Shown here: piece after piece, positions 31,722 through 44,026 of the stretch
How the letters are laid out: the number at the start of each line of letters is the position of its first letter
Position numbering within the stretch: the stretch's first letter is position 1
Assembly: GCA_029959195.1 (NCBI GenBank)
Contig: CP114125.1
Location: forward strand, 1,612,001-1,676,000
Reading direction: 5' to 3'
Length of the DNA stretch: 64,000 nucleotides
Source of the DNA: Dictyophora rubrovolvata
Lineage: Eukaryota > Basidiomycota > Agaricomycetes > Phallales > Phallaceae
Made by a program: the position numbers and the translations under genes
The notes under the pieces: model-generated
What the model was told of the DNA's origin: nothing
Databases searched by the model: none
Seen by the model: the letters and a program-made list of their open reading frames with translations, nothing else

Positions 31722-33626
31722 ATGCAACGACAGGGAGGGCGTCGTTCATCGCCCCCTCCTTCCCGGACTAACCCTTCGGGCAGAGATCATCGTAGAGAGG
31801 CTAGCTCTTCTGCAGCCGCTCATGATACCAATACTCTTCTGGATACCAAAGATCCATTCACCGCGATGAGCTTGCTGCGCAAGCTACTCAACAACACCGC
31901 CCGTACTGGGTACAGAATTTCATCGGAGGAACACAAACTATCTCTCCGGTTATTGTCGATCATTGAGCCTTTCATCAGCCTTCATCCTGTAGACGGGAGC
32001 CAAATTGGCACGTTAACTAGGCAGCCTAATGAGATCCTTGATATGATCGCGTTTCACATCGATAATCGAAAGGACTTGCTATCATTGGCACTGACATGTC
32101 AACGACTCCGCGATATTGTCGTACCCCGACATTTGGAATACCGCTTCATTCAGTGCAAGCCTAGTTCGGAAAAGCTTTGGAAGCATCTTATTGCACACCC
32201 CCTACTAGCTTGCAATGTCCGACGTCTTCATATAATAGACGAAATGTCCAAGGAAATTGAAGTTGTCCCTTCTCGCGTCGCTGAAGAGACTTTTGTCGTT
32301 GAAGCGCGCAAGCAGGCGTTGGACATCCACATCATACACCAATGTCTAATCATCGAGGCACTGACTCGTATGAGGACTCTGACGACGTTCTCCTGGTCAT
32401 GCAACAGTTCCTTGATCACGTTTGATGATGTTTCACCCACTTTATTCACTTGTGAAATGCTCAAGGAGGTGGACATCACCGACAATCACATCTTTAGTGC
32501 CCGCTCAATTAACGGATTTGAGCAGAATGAAGGTACCTCACTAGCAAGGAACCAACTCGTCTCAAGATCACAGGTAAGTCCGAAGGAGCGTCGCGCAGAA
32601 ATTCTCACGCATGCTTGGGTTTTTTTAGATACTGGATGTTCCGGATTTGACGTCGGTTGCTGTCAGAACTGCCAGAGGTACCTCGCGTCTAAGCAAGCAC
32701 CCGTCTCTTGAAAATATTCAATCTCTCCTCATTTCTCATTGCCCAAACCTGACAACATTAAGGATTGGTTACGATCACCGCCGGCCTTTCATCCCTCGAG
32801 CCGATGACTTCTTCGCTTCAGGTCGCTGGCCAAATTTGCAAAACCTTAGTCTTCAAAACCTTTGGTGCACCACCCAAAACGGGTTTGAAGCCGCTACGAA
32901 TTTCTTAGTCGCACATTCGTCATTGGAGTATCTCCAGTTCGAGCTAGGTCGAGTTCAACTGGATCTCCCTCCGAATTCACTGCCCAAACTGCGTGAGCTG
33001 GCATGTTCCCGTGACGTAGCGGTGTCCATTTTGTCATGTCCTCGCGATGATGAAAGCATTCGCCCTCTTGAATGTGTCAAAGGCGTCAAATTGAACGGCG
33101 GTAGGAAGGAAGCCTTGCTGGAGAACATTGCTAAATATCCGACTTTGAGGAAGATTGAGCTCGCTTGTTATAATGATATTGAGGATATCAAGAAACTGGC
33201 AGAAGCTTCGCCGAAAATAATATGGTTAGATGTGGGGAAAAAGTCCTCCAGTTTTGTTAAGCCCAACAGTGGAGCACCTGCGAGCGTGGTATGATCTTTT
33301 TTACGCGTTTGTTTCTTCTCAGGGGTGTTGCTTTTAATCCCTGATTTTAGAACGAATGGGCTCTTATTCTGTCATCGCTTCCGGAATTGACGACGTTGCA
33401 TGGCGTCCACTTTTTTTATGAATTTTCCGACGCTTTGTCTCATTCGGATCGCAGTCGCATAAAGAAGAACGACGAAGTGGCGTCGATGCTTGCTTGGAAA
33501 TGTCCCAAACTGAAACGAGTGGACTATTCCGATGCTTTCGGCAAGGTTGTCATCCTTGGAAAGGAAGGAGACAGGTCTCGCTGGGAAGTTAAACGGTTGA
33601 AACAGAAGGATATCCTGTGTCATTAA
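31722..33626 (+). CDS. F-box / leucine-rich repeat protein
   Basis: Three exons in phase: 31,722-32,573, 32,629-33,288 and 33,351-33,626, giving 595 residues. I start at ATG 31,722; the codon opening the frame upstream is TTG. Residues about 1-45 are a basic, serine-rich tail. The F-box reads LTRQPNEILDMIAFHIDNRK followed by LLSLALTCQRLRDIVVPRHL. Leucine-rich segments follow (SLLISHCPNLTTLRIGY, NLQNLSLQNLW, LEYLQFELGRVQLDLP, LAWKCPKLKRVDYSDAF). It is expected to act as a substrate adaptor of SCF ubiquitin ligase, substrate unknown. It is unrelated in close sequence to the F-box genes at 20.5 and 58 kb. The gene looks intact. Confidence 0.8.
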
Positions 33627-34100
33627 ACAGCATTACAAAGAGTTGTTTCTTAGGAGGGTTAAAAGATTTAGTTATTACCTAAACGCCACATTGATCCACG
33701 TTGCCTGAAACATAAGTGATGGGGGCTCTTTTAGACATTGGTTCCTGCTCGTTAAGTCGATTAAACTGACATACGACGCAAATTCTGTCAAGGATCTCAG
33801 TGTCGATCTACCATCAAAGTCACATGCGTCATTTCTTTTTCCTCTCAACCATAGCAACTATTAATAAGTGCTGATGCAGTTGTGTGTTGATACCACCCCA
33901 TACAGCTTTGATAAATTTATGCCGAGACCCGTAACGATATTGAGATTAAACTAAGATAACGGAGATGATGATTGATGATGGTGATTCAAGTAATACGATC
34001 TGTTCCGAGATGCGTAAGTAAGGCTGTTGGTGCTCATTGCGGAATGGTATAATAATGGATTTCCATACATTCATTTCCAAAGCTTCCCTTGCTCCAAAAA
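33627..34100. other. Intergenic region between F-box gene and next gene
   Basis: No gene is seen. A T-rich and repeat-poor stretch that should hold the terminator of the F-box gene and the promoter of the next one; no clear TATA box. Confidence 0.4.
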
Positions 34101-35288
34101 ATGATTGTCGCTTTCGGTCCTACTCATGACTCGTATTTTCTCGCACATGGAGACAAGTTCTTTGTCAAGAATCTCCCTCCTTCTTTACAGAATAAGCTGT
34201 AAGTATCCTATTGGCAGCTGGAATAACTCATAAACTATACTCATGCACGTCCACTAGGGCATCAGGACAGCTTAATCCAATCCACATGACATGGATGAGC
34301 ATAGCAAAGGATGGACGACGCTGGGCGGCAGATAACACCTTGACAGGAAGAAGTGGGTGATTGCTTGACACAAGTAAGTCGTATGGCGAAAAATACTCAC
34401 TAGGAAAACAGTTTGGTGGGACAGCAGAATTGGAGAGCAAATTCAAAATGCTTTCATGGGTATTCCTCCAGCTTCTCCAAGCAATTACGTCTCATTTCCC
34501 GAAGAGCCGGATGGGCATTTCTTAAAAGGAATCAATCCTGGCGCTTGGTCGGCTGAATTGAGCGATCTATACGTTGACTCCGTTAAGGAGGCTCAGCGAG
34601 ATATTGATGGCTTCGATTTGGGGCTGAAGCGGATTCTATTCGGAGTAGGAGGGAGTCACATCTTTTGCTTCGATAATGGTTTTCAAGCAAAACTTCAGGG
34701 AGCTCATGACCAGACTGGAAATGCTTTGAACAAGGTTAGCTATGATAATATGCTTTGCGGGGGACTAAAATTGGGGGTTGAATGGTTTTTTCTCGGTTAG
34801 GTTCTTCGGGAATTCGCGTCGCGGGGTCCTGGTTGGATCATTGCTCCAGGTTCTGCGCTAAGCTTGCATGATCCTCATATGTTTGTGCTAGTTTTCCAAC
34901 ATTTGGGTAGTGGAATGGAAGAAATTCGATGGGTAGCTCCTCAAGAAATGTCCGACCGCATAACAGAGCTTATTAGGGCAGCAAGCGATTATAATGCACA
35001 ACAAGCAGGTGCGGGAAATGTTCGTCCAGCGTTGCAAGCCTTATCTGATGAAAAGACTTCTAATCCTTGGTTAGGCCTCGGGACGAGGCTGTTACAAAAA
35101 AATTCTGTGCGTAGAATGAACGTTGAATTCGCCACAAGTACTGAACCGGACTGTAGACCTATCCGTTAAAAATAGTGAGTTCCTAGTTGATGAAGTGTTT
35201 TGATCCTAAAATGCGCGACATCCGTTTGAAGGATCGATCATGGCAGAATTCATCATCTCTTTCTTCGGGCCGTACTACCTTTGGGTAA
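34101..35288 (+). CDS. Uncharacterised fungal protein, six exons
   Basis: Exons 34,101-34,198, 34,258-34,356, 34,404-34,734, 34,801-35,106, 35,157-35,174 and 35,232-35,288 keep phase and give 302 residues. The protein contains repeated short modules of the type aromatic-hydrophobic then SIAKDGRRWAAD / FGVGGSHIFCFDNG, which look like beta-propeller or WD-like blades, and an aspartate/tryptophan-rich middle (PGAWSAELSDLYVDSV). I do not recognise a named family. The end is uncertain: without the last two introns the frame stops at 35,169. Exon 5 would be only 18 nt. There is no signal peptide or membrane span. Confidence 0.6.
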
Positions 35289-35873
35289 GGGCTGGTGTTT
35301 TCTGGTTTTATTTTGAGCGAACTGGAGAAATCAATCATTCACGAAATGTCTCTCCTTCACGTCACTGTCTCTTTCATTAAATTTTGTATTTTATCTGTAC
35401 CTGTATGGATGCAATGGAGATATTTGGACTTCGTTAAATGATGACGGTCCCCTTGGTGGCGCGGTTCTCCTTAAACGTAGTAGCGAGCCACTACAAATGT
35501 AAAAATATCTGATTTGGGTAAACTTACTTGCTAATGAGAATTTAAAAACAAGCTCTTAAGATTAAACATGATGCTTTTTGATGGCTTAAACCAACTTGGA
35601 TACATAGCAAGGTGCCAAAGGCGTTATTGAATTTTAAATTGTGATTATATAACGTTGTACGCACGACTCCGTGTTGCGGTGGTCAATGGCCGATTCAAGC
35701 GGAATATACGGATAAACAATTTAGTGCTTCTCGACGTCCGAGCCAACACCGGCGTTGGCAGATTCTTTGGAACACCATGAAGTTTAAATCGAACGGTGAA
35801 TCTAGTTGAACACGGTGTGACTGCCGTGACAAGATGCGAATTTCTGCCACAACTCTACGTATACCCAAGGACC
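35289..35873. other. Intergenic or unmodelled 5' part of the methyltransferase gene
   Basis: The reading frame of the next gene is open back to about 35,780 but has no ATG before 35,874, and a possible acceptor (AATCTAG) ends at 35,802. An upstream coding exon may lie here; none could be chosen with confidence. Confidence 0.35.
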
Positions 35874-38702
35874 ATGCAAATGTCAAAAGATCGAAAAGCG
35901 TTTTCTAAAAAAATGACCCAACAAATATTTCAAGAAGTTTGGGATGAATTTTACGACTGGGAAGAGGAGTATTGCAAGCAGGCCTTGGCGAGTCTGGCCC
36001 CGACATCTACTCCCGTGACAAGCTTGAAGAACTCGCAACCAAGCACCAACCTGTGTCAAACACCAAAAGCGGTACATGTTTCAAGAACTAAACCTGGCAA
36101 AGAGAGTTACGAGTTCATAACATTTTCTGACGGATGGCAAGGGCCATCAATCGTCCAGCAATGTCCCCCCTCGTATCAGTGTCGGACAACAGAACCTTTT
36201 CCACCTTACGAAGCATGCACCTACTCGCGCAAGAATCTTTATTTTGGCGATGACTGCGATGTACTACCGTTTATGCCATTCTCAGACAAACCTGACTTTC
36301 CCGGCGCTGAATATTTAGAGCATTTTGGTGAAATCGGATGGGATGATCCGAAGGATCCAGATCGTCAGTCCATAGCTTGTCAGCCTTTGTGGCCTTCACA
36401 ACTAATGTTATACTTTTAGTTGAAATGATATTAGCAGAAGTTGTTCGTCGGCTCCACTTTGATCACGGACTTTCTTTCCAGGAGATTGATGAAACAGACT
36501 GTTTACCAATGCCCATCATAGAAGAAAAACATAAAGCTGGCCTTCTTCAAGTATTGAAGGAAAGGTTGGTCCGATTTGGCTAAGTCTACTGATGCGTTTG
36601 AAACAACGTGATTGTAGGGATCAGTTGGAATGGCCAGGTGCAAGATCAGATTTGCCTCCTCTTCCTCGGTCCGATCAGCCACCTCCAAGAAGCTTGAGGA
36701 GACGCGTTAATGGAATCCATTACGTGTTCTGTCCTAACTTAAATTGCTTGGAACCATATTGTCCAACGCATTGTTGGTCCCATTTAGTCTCAATGAATCT
36801 ATGATCACTGTCTGACGGCTACCCAACTAGTAACATTGGATGGTGGTGTCAGGCCGAAATTTTCTATCGATCATGATGGTGACCTGTCATGTAGAAGAGA
36901 GCCACCATGTGGAAATGCCTGTTACAAAGTTAGAAAAATCACTCAAGTAGGTGGATCAAACTGCCTTCTCCGAGTCTTATCTCGATAATGATTTGTTGCG
37001 AACAAGGATCTGATTTGGGATGATGCTGCTATAGATGATCTCAAGTTTATTCTAGAAGGTGCAGCAAATTTACCCAGTTGTGATCTGGCTGTTGTATGTG
37101 ATCGACCATGTAATGAGGTATCTAGTTTATCATTCTTTTTGATCGCGCATATGACTATTTTTAAACCAAAGGTGTACTATCAAAGACGAAATTTCATCGC
37201 TAAAAACGGACCACAACCAACTGATGATCCCGAAAAAGACGGAGATATTTCAGATCATGAAGGTAGTGAATCTTCATCTGATGAAGATAAAGAAAAACCC
37301 AAGTTTGGTATGATTACTCTTGTAAATTCGGGTCTCTGCAAGCTGTGACGCTGACATGCGGTATCAGTCGACGTTCTCCGACAATTTCCCAGTCCTGATC
37401 TTGTTCCTTCGTATGCTTCTGATGCATTATGCAAGTTTGATGATTTTAACTAAAAAACTTTGATTCCCACCAAGGTCCGAAACTTGTCGACATACTGGGA
37501 GATGTAATGCAGCAACTGATTGTGTTTGCTACCGGAGAAGCTTACATTGTCATCGTAATTGCTCATGTGATAAGACTTGTTAGTCAATCCTTCAGGTTTC
37601 AAGTTTTATTTTATTCATTATTTCTTTAGGCATTCGAAGACCAAAAGGCTGCAAATGTAAACCGGTAAATAAAAAGCTCTGTCAAACCTTGAAGTGCCCT
37701 TGTTACAAGGCAGGCAGAGAGTGCGACCCTGAATTATGCCTAAAATGCGAAGCAAAGTATGTGTTGTGTTCTTCTTATAAATAAACTAGCACACTGATTA
37801 GTTTGATGCCGACAGAGGTAAATGAGTTGCGTATCTCTCTTTTAGGAGAATGCTCACAATGTCGTACATGACAGACGTTGATTCCATGAGATGCCGTAAT
37901 AACGGCATACAGCACGGACGAAGGAAGGTTTGTCACTTTGGCCTTCAACATCTGACTTTTCATTAATTTGAACCTACTTCGTGTTGATATCAACAGGCAG
38001 TGGAGGTCAAGGAGGGCGCATTTGGATTAGGTCTCTTTTTAGCCGAGCCGGCTAAAGAAGGCGACCTTATTGGAGGTTCGGCGCACCCGCGCTTCAAAGT
38101 CTTTGATCTTTTTTATAACTCACAACCAAACGTCTAGAATATGTTGGGGAAATCATCGGTCAAGAAATGACAGAAGCTCGAGGGTATGGCATTCATCGAG
38201 CCGTAAAAGGCCCAATTACTATCCATTTACAGATTGCAATCGCGTTATCTCGGCCGCAATTACCTGTTTGCACTTAATGCAACAAGCACTGTTGATGCTG
38301 CGTTGGTTGGCAATGAGACAAGATTCATTAATCATGCATCTGGCAACCAGGCAAATTGCCGTGCTGAAGGTCTGATCAAATTATCACTCATGCTTTGCAA
38401 CGTTCCTTGGCTCATATTGTAAATTCACGGTACAGTCCGAGAAGTGAACGGCGATCACCGGATAGGTAAGAATGTGTTTAAACAACAAGCGGATACTATT
38501 AGCTGATATTCCTTACCTCAGGCGTATTCGTTGGTATGTTCTTAGTTTGTACACGAGCGATAAATTCAAATTACGGGCGTCAGTTAAGAAATTAATTCAG
38601 GTGGGGGAAGAATTGCTTATGGATTATGGTGACCAGTATTTCATTACGACGACAAGCGGGACTCCGAGAGCTGGAGGAAAAGCGTCTCGAGCACAGCCTT
38701 GA
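35874..38702 (+). CDS. E(z)-type histone H3 lysine methyltransferase (CXC + SET)
   Basis: Sixteen exons keep phase: 35874-36363, 36420-36564, 36618-36772, 36831-36946, 37007-37117, 37172-37307, 37368-37434, 37475-37578, 37630-37756, 37846-37927, 37997-38075, 38138-38183, 38233-38369, 38436-38465, 38522-38544 and 38601-38702; 649 residues. A cysteine-rich CXC domain (about 407-490) includes [20 protein letters not shown] and [18 protein letters not shown]. The SET domain follows with [33 protein letters not shown] and [15 protein letters not shown] next to SET is diagnostic of Enhancer-of-zeste, the catalytic subunit of PRC2 that methylates H3K27. An acidic serine stretch lies near residues 360-380. 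The true start may be upstream. The strand before EELLMDYG reads VGMFLV rather than the usual A-x-R-x-I. Confidence 0.85.
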
Positions 38703-39068
38703 CTTCCCTCGGTTCACACGAGATCATATCAAAGAAATGATCATCATTTTCATACCACGTCTGGCCCCCAGAAACTTGTACATACACCCATATCAATGTC
38801 ATTTTTCATTCATAGCCTGAGGCTATTGTTTACTTTAAATGCTTAGAAATGAATATTGAAAGGGCTAAATGTCCCTCTATGGCGAAATCCCATGGGGACA
38901 TGAGCGCTCGTTCTTCCTACGCGTTTCAATCGGCGGCGCCTGATTCGTTGTTCGTGGTTATATCGCTTAGTAATCAGTTGATAGGACTCACATGCCACAA
39001 GGTTTGTTTAGGCTTCCTTTGTTTTTTTCCGCCCTATAATCTGAGCATTCTTTATCCTTTTGAACATC
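38703..39068. other. Short intergenic region before NF-YB
   Basis: Both neighbours lie on the plus strand. No TATA box or gene was recognised; a frame at 38,849-39,196 overlaps the NF-YB first exon and is a shadow. Confidence 0.4.
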
Positions 39069-39733
39069 ATGGCAGAGTATCCTCAAGTACTCGCCCCTCA
39101 GGACAATGGGTCAGGTATAATTGCCGAGACTGTCGAGCAGGGACCCCCGGCTCCCATCACAGAGCAAGAAGTCGGCGAGTATCGAGAACAAGATAGGTTT
39201 CTTCCAGTGAGTTACCCGAATTAATATGCGAAACACCACAAACTGATTGGACCGCGGCGCAGATAGCGAACGTTTCTCGTATCATGAAAGCCGCGGTGCC
39301 ACCGACAGCCAAAATTGCAAAAGATGCAAAAGAGTGTGTTCAGGAATGCGTTTCTGAGTTCATCAGCTTCATTACATCTGAAGCTGCAGAGAAATGCCAG
39401 ACAGAAAAGCGAAAGACGATTGGTGGAGAGGATATTCTTCTTGCGATGAATCTTCTCGGCTTTGAGAATTATTGCGAAACCTTGAAAATATACCTGGCCA
39501 AGCTGCGAAGAGTGCGTGGTTTTTTTTTTCCCATTCATCTTCGTTGTACCCGTGGGTTTTCGAAAAGTGAACTTTTCATCATCTAGCATCAGTATCAGGT
39601 TGCTGCTGCACGAGCAGGAGATGGCGCAGATGGTGAAGGTGAAGGCGAGGGTGAAGGCGAAGGCGAGGGAGAAGGTGACGAAGGAGAAGGAGAAGGTTTT
39701 CAAGACGATGATAACCAAGCGTCGACGTCATAA
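39069..39733 (+). CDS. hap3: NF-Y subunit B / HAP3 histone-fold transcription factor
   Basis: Three exons, 39,069-39,206, 39,263-39,511 and 39,587-39,733, give 177 residues. The histone-fold core follows REQDRFLP and runs [59 protein letters not shown], an almost perfect match to the NF-YB/HAP3 consensus. It pairs with NF-YC and, with NF-YA, binds CCAAT boxes. The first intron sits exactly before IANV, and the tail is an unusual run of alternating glycine and glutamate (about 20 residues) encoded by a GAAGGT/GAGGGT-type repeat. The gene looks intact. Confidence 0.93.
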
Positions 39734-40257
39734 TTCATTCTTGTATCAAATATCTCGTCTGTTGTGTCATGTAGTGTTTCCATTTTCTTCTCCGGACGTT
39801 CTTAGGAACAGACTGTGTATTGGTTTAATTCCATTATATCAATGAAATAACGCTTTTCCACGTGGCGCTGTTTGTGTGAACCTATGTTCTTTGAGAAAGC
39901 TTCGAACTTCCAAGTTTGTTGTAAGATAAAGATAAACAATTGAGCCAAAAAAAACCAAAAGCTTAATTAAAATAGGGTGAAATAGACATCTCCGATAAGT
40001 TATGATTCGTCAATACGTCGTACAATGGTAATAAATATGTTACAAATGATATAATCTTGTACACTGTTATAATTTCGCAAGGTCATTGTTCTCGTTATAG
40101 TAATAGTCGTTGGGATAATAAGTATTAGTATCGATATGATAGGTCACGGGAAGATTTGAGTTTAGGGTAGCGGGGTGGTGATCGGCCTAAAGGCCTTTGC
40201 TACCTGGACCGGGAGGTTGGCTGCCTGCGTTGTCTAAGAGCGTCACTAAAATATACA
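39734..40257. other. Convergent intergenic region
   Basis: A/T-rich 3' flank of NF-YB and of the small minus-strand frame beyond. No further gene. Confidence 0.4.
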
Positions 40258-40608
40258 TCAATAAAGGTCTGACGAGTACAATGAACATGTCGCCTTACAC
40301 AGTGGTAGATTGATACGCCTAGCGTTACCACCGTTGTTCCTGAGCACCGCAGGAGAATTAGGGAGGGTTGACGATTCGGAACCCGAAGATTCGTAGTTGA
40401 CACACCCTTCCCGAGTCAAACTGAGCTGTTCTAGTGCCCACGTCAATTTCTTGAGGAAATAATAATCGATGTTCGAGTCCCGAGCATCCAGAATGTTCAA
40501 GTCCATTCGTCCACCTTGTGAGAAACTCCCACTCTGTTCTAATTTCGGACGAGAAGAACCATTAACAAAAACACCTGATCGAGAAGAAGCAACTTGTGGG
40601 TAGACCAT
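40258..40608 (-). CDS. Possible small protein of unknown function
   Basis: A 116-codon frame starting MVYPQVASSRSGVF with a mid-region MDLNILDARDSNIDYYFLKK that has the look of a genuine helix, followed by a serine-rich stretch. There is no signal peptide or membrane span. Possible splice donors near 40,290 would join a different 3' frame. I do not recognise a family. It is kept because composition differs from the surrounding random frames. Confidence 0.35.
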   Translation of the reverse strand: MVYPQVASSRSGVFVNGSSRPKLEQSGSFSQGGRMDLNILDARDSNIDYYFLKKLTWALEQLSLTREGCVNYESSGSESSTLPNSPAVLRNNGGNARRINLPLCKATCSLYSSDLY

Positions 40609-43600
40609 TGAATGAGTGTGTGAATTGTACTAGCGTTAGAGGCAACGAGCAGTGAGGTTTTAGGTATTTTTGTTAAGAGGTGGAGAGGATGGACGGACGA
40701 ACGTTTTAGCAAAGCAGAATCGTGAGTTGTCCGTTAAATATCTTGTGATTGTGCCACTATTATCTAGGGACATTTGTGATGAATCAATATAAGATCCTTT
40801 GTTACAACTGGCCAAGGAATGACACGTGGTTCATTCCAGAGCGCTGCTTGGACAATGCCGCGGCGGCTGTCCGTCCAGACTCCAAACCCATTGAAATGAC
40901 GCAATCACAGCGCCGTTGGACTCGTTTGCCCATCAAGATTGTGCATGATTTCGTAGATTCGTCCTGGAGTATCTCCTTTTTTGCTCTAGTTAACCTGGTG
41001 GAGGACCGAGGTGGAAAAGCTTGAACAGTCCTGGCACCGCGTCGGGGAAATGTACCCGCACGAAGATTCCTAAAGCTAACAATAGTTTGAAAGAAGAAGA
41101 AGGAAAAGCTTGGCCCCGCTATCGACCTCCCTGTTCTCTATTAATGACCTGGTATTGCCAAGCTTTCGCCGCGCCGCGCCTGATGATTCGAAAAGGACCG
41201 AGACAACTCATTCTCATCATTGTGGCGCTCTTCAACTCAATATTGAATGTATTGTAATTCAAATGACGTCGAAATTAAGCACCCGTTCGTCCATTAGAAT
41301 TTGAAAAGGACCGATCTCACACGCCCAAAAGGAGAAGTTGGGCAATACTAGTCCAAATAACTGGGAGCTTCCTATCAAAGTCAGCGTACGAACTTGAGCA
41401 TGGACAATGTCGGCGGACGCACATGCACATTGCACAGCTTATACATCTGGCTTCCAGTGTCAAATATCATTATCGGATGCGGTACTGTCCGATTATACTG
41501 CATGTGATGCGTGATGTCGGGTTTTGCTATTCAGTGGACTTTCGGAGTCATGAAGCGGAGCTGAATATTTTCTATCGTTATCTTCTCCTACGTTGTTCAA
41601 GTTCGGTGTAAGGGCACGCACATCTCTTTGCTGGACGTCTCCGGGCGGGACCAAACACAAAGGAACATTTCCTCGATAGCAGCACAGTGTGAGAACATGA
41701 GAACACGCACCTCTCACTGTGATAAGGAATAAAGGCCATCATTGATAAGCTTGGGATGATTCACAAAAATCGTCGGTGACAGAAACTGCTCAGATAAAGG
41801 CATGAGAAGAGCGCGTGATGTGAACACTGCTGCGCGACTCGTTGCTGGGTACATAGGGCATTTATTTTGACGCAGACACGGTTGAACTTTTCTTTTTCTG
41901 AGCCATGGTTATTTGAAGGTATAATCTTGCCTGTTAGTGGCTCACCTTAACACACCCAAAGAACGGACATTCCCTGCCTTTCTTCGAGAAGCCAGCAAGT
42001 GCCAGAGAATCGAAACTCATCTGGGAAATACTCTTGCAAGTTTGTGTTTCAATTGAACTTAAAATAGCGTTCTTTTAATCTTTGTGGGAACTAAATGCGG
42101 TGCGAACTTTCACTTGCCAGGGCCAGCTGTATCCAAGAAACTTCGGTCAAAGTGTCGAACTGTCGTACGTGCCAGCAGAGTCATGATTTACAGATAGAAT
42201 CTAGACCATCGGCAAAGACGTAGACTGCGTCCAACCGTTTAAGAAGCCTTCGATTGGTGGGGGGGACGTGGATGCACTCTCAACCGACAATCATCGAGAC
42301 TGACAGGACATCGAGGGCGATCATGAGCAAGATGGTTCCCATAATAGTAAAAACGAAGTGGCATTGGACAGTGATTAGAACTCTTGACAACTGTAAAGGG
42401 ATTAATGTTGGGCACGTGGTTCACGGATGATGTCCACGCCTGGTCAGGTCCCAAAACTTTCCATTGACAGAAAACCTCAAGACAAGGGGCCACCTGTCTC
42501 GGGTGAAATTAAGCGGGATTATCCTTTCTATAAAATCCAGCAATTACTTTTAATTGTCCATACCCATCTCCACGTCACAGTGTTGAATTTTATTAACTGA
42601 GGTTGAAAGTCGATTCAAGATTGGCATTGTGTTTGATACATACAGCCTTTCAACGTGGGCGGTGAAGAGAGAACCCCGTTTTAATTATCATGGTCAGCGT
42701 TTATATGACTTGATGTATGACATGTGTCCTTCAAGAATCGATGCATGTCATGATGAAATTCTGAAGCATTAAATCGGAGGAAAAAAAGTTACCAGTGTGG
42801 TTCCTGAAGGGTAACTCGAATACATGCGAATGTTAACAGTCTTTGTTGTGAAATACGCCGTATTTTTCCACCGGCCGGAGCAGGTGTTCAACGAAAGGCT
42901 TGAAAATAGGAATTCAATAGCATTAATTTAGACCGCCTAAAATGTTCGATGAATTAAGAAAGGAAATAGACTTTATAGACCATGAAATACCCATGGCGAG
43001 AGTTAAGATGAGAGCGATATTAGTGGCCAGCGGTGAATATAACACTTTGGGATAATTGATGGCCGTATTTATCTAACAGGTACACTGCGATGAAAGATAC
43101 GGAAGCATGAGGTACGTTTGAAAATAGGGCGAATATGATTTATGGCCTCGACTTGGTTCAATAGAGGTGATCTCGGCAACTTCTGGTGTAGGTGTATTCT
43201 CACAGGGCTGTGAAATTGGTGTCAAAATAATGATGATAAAATAAAACTCCCAATGAGCTCAATTGGTTTGAAGTATACTGTCATTCGTCGGGTTTGCGGA
43301 TATCGCATGGAAGAGCACTGAAGGACTAAGCGGGTCACGCTTTGTCACATACTTCTGTGCCGGCGAACTCGGCGAACGGTGTGCCGGATTCGGATGAAAT
43401 ATCAACAATCAAGTCCCGACACAACTGTCATGTCACGGTCTCTTACTCTGTCTGACCCTTGCATCTAGTGTTGCTCTGCATCATTTCTGTTTGTTTTTAA
43501 GAACATCCAATTGTGGCAAATGTACACACGGCCCTCCCATCTAATCATCTCCTTGTTCCTAGATTCCAAAAAGCCATCTCTCTCGTCGAGTCTATTACTC

Positions 43601-43949
43601 AGTCTTTTCAAACCAGCCTGTACTGCGGCCAACATCATCATAACGGGGGACTCCAATTAAAAGAGAAACAATAGAAACAATACTACTGGATTGTTATACA
43701 TGTAATCTCAGAATTTCTGGTATTATGGAAACATGAGGTCCTGTCTAGACCCATGCAGCAAAACATTGACTTATGGGAAAGGCACATCTGATTGCGCTTC
43801 TTTTTGTGGCTTTTAACCAACACCCACGTCGGTGATTCCGCATAAGTAAATCTGTCACTTTCAATTGAAACAAGTGCCTTCCCACTTGGTGTGCGTACAG
43901 GTGAAATCCCAGTGGTCCGGGGCATTTCCCGGTTTATCTTTGCGTCGGG
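40609..43949. other. Long gene-poor stretch
   Basis: Over three kilobases without a supported gene. Frames at 40,749-41,304, 41,423-41,717, 42,239-42,493 and 43,465-43,925 are short, overlap on both strands and carry no domain. No second copy of any part was recognised within the window. Confidence 0.4.
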
Positions 43950-43956
43950 TATAAAA
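43950..43956 (+). promoter_or_regulatory. TATA box of the secreted protein gene
   Basis: TATAAAA 77 nt before the ATG at 44,027, a typical spacing for strongly expressed fungal genes. Confidence 0.6.
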
Positions 43957-44026
43957 CACCCATAGAAATGGATTATTGGATCAGGAAACCTCCTCTCTTT
44001 GCCTTCTAAAATCCAAGTTCATTACG

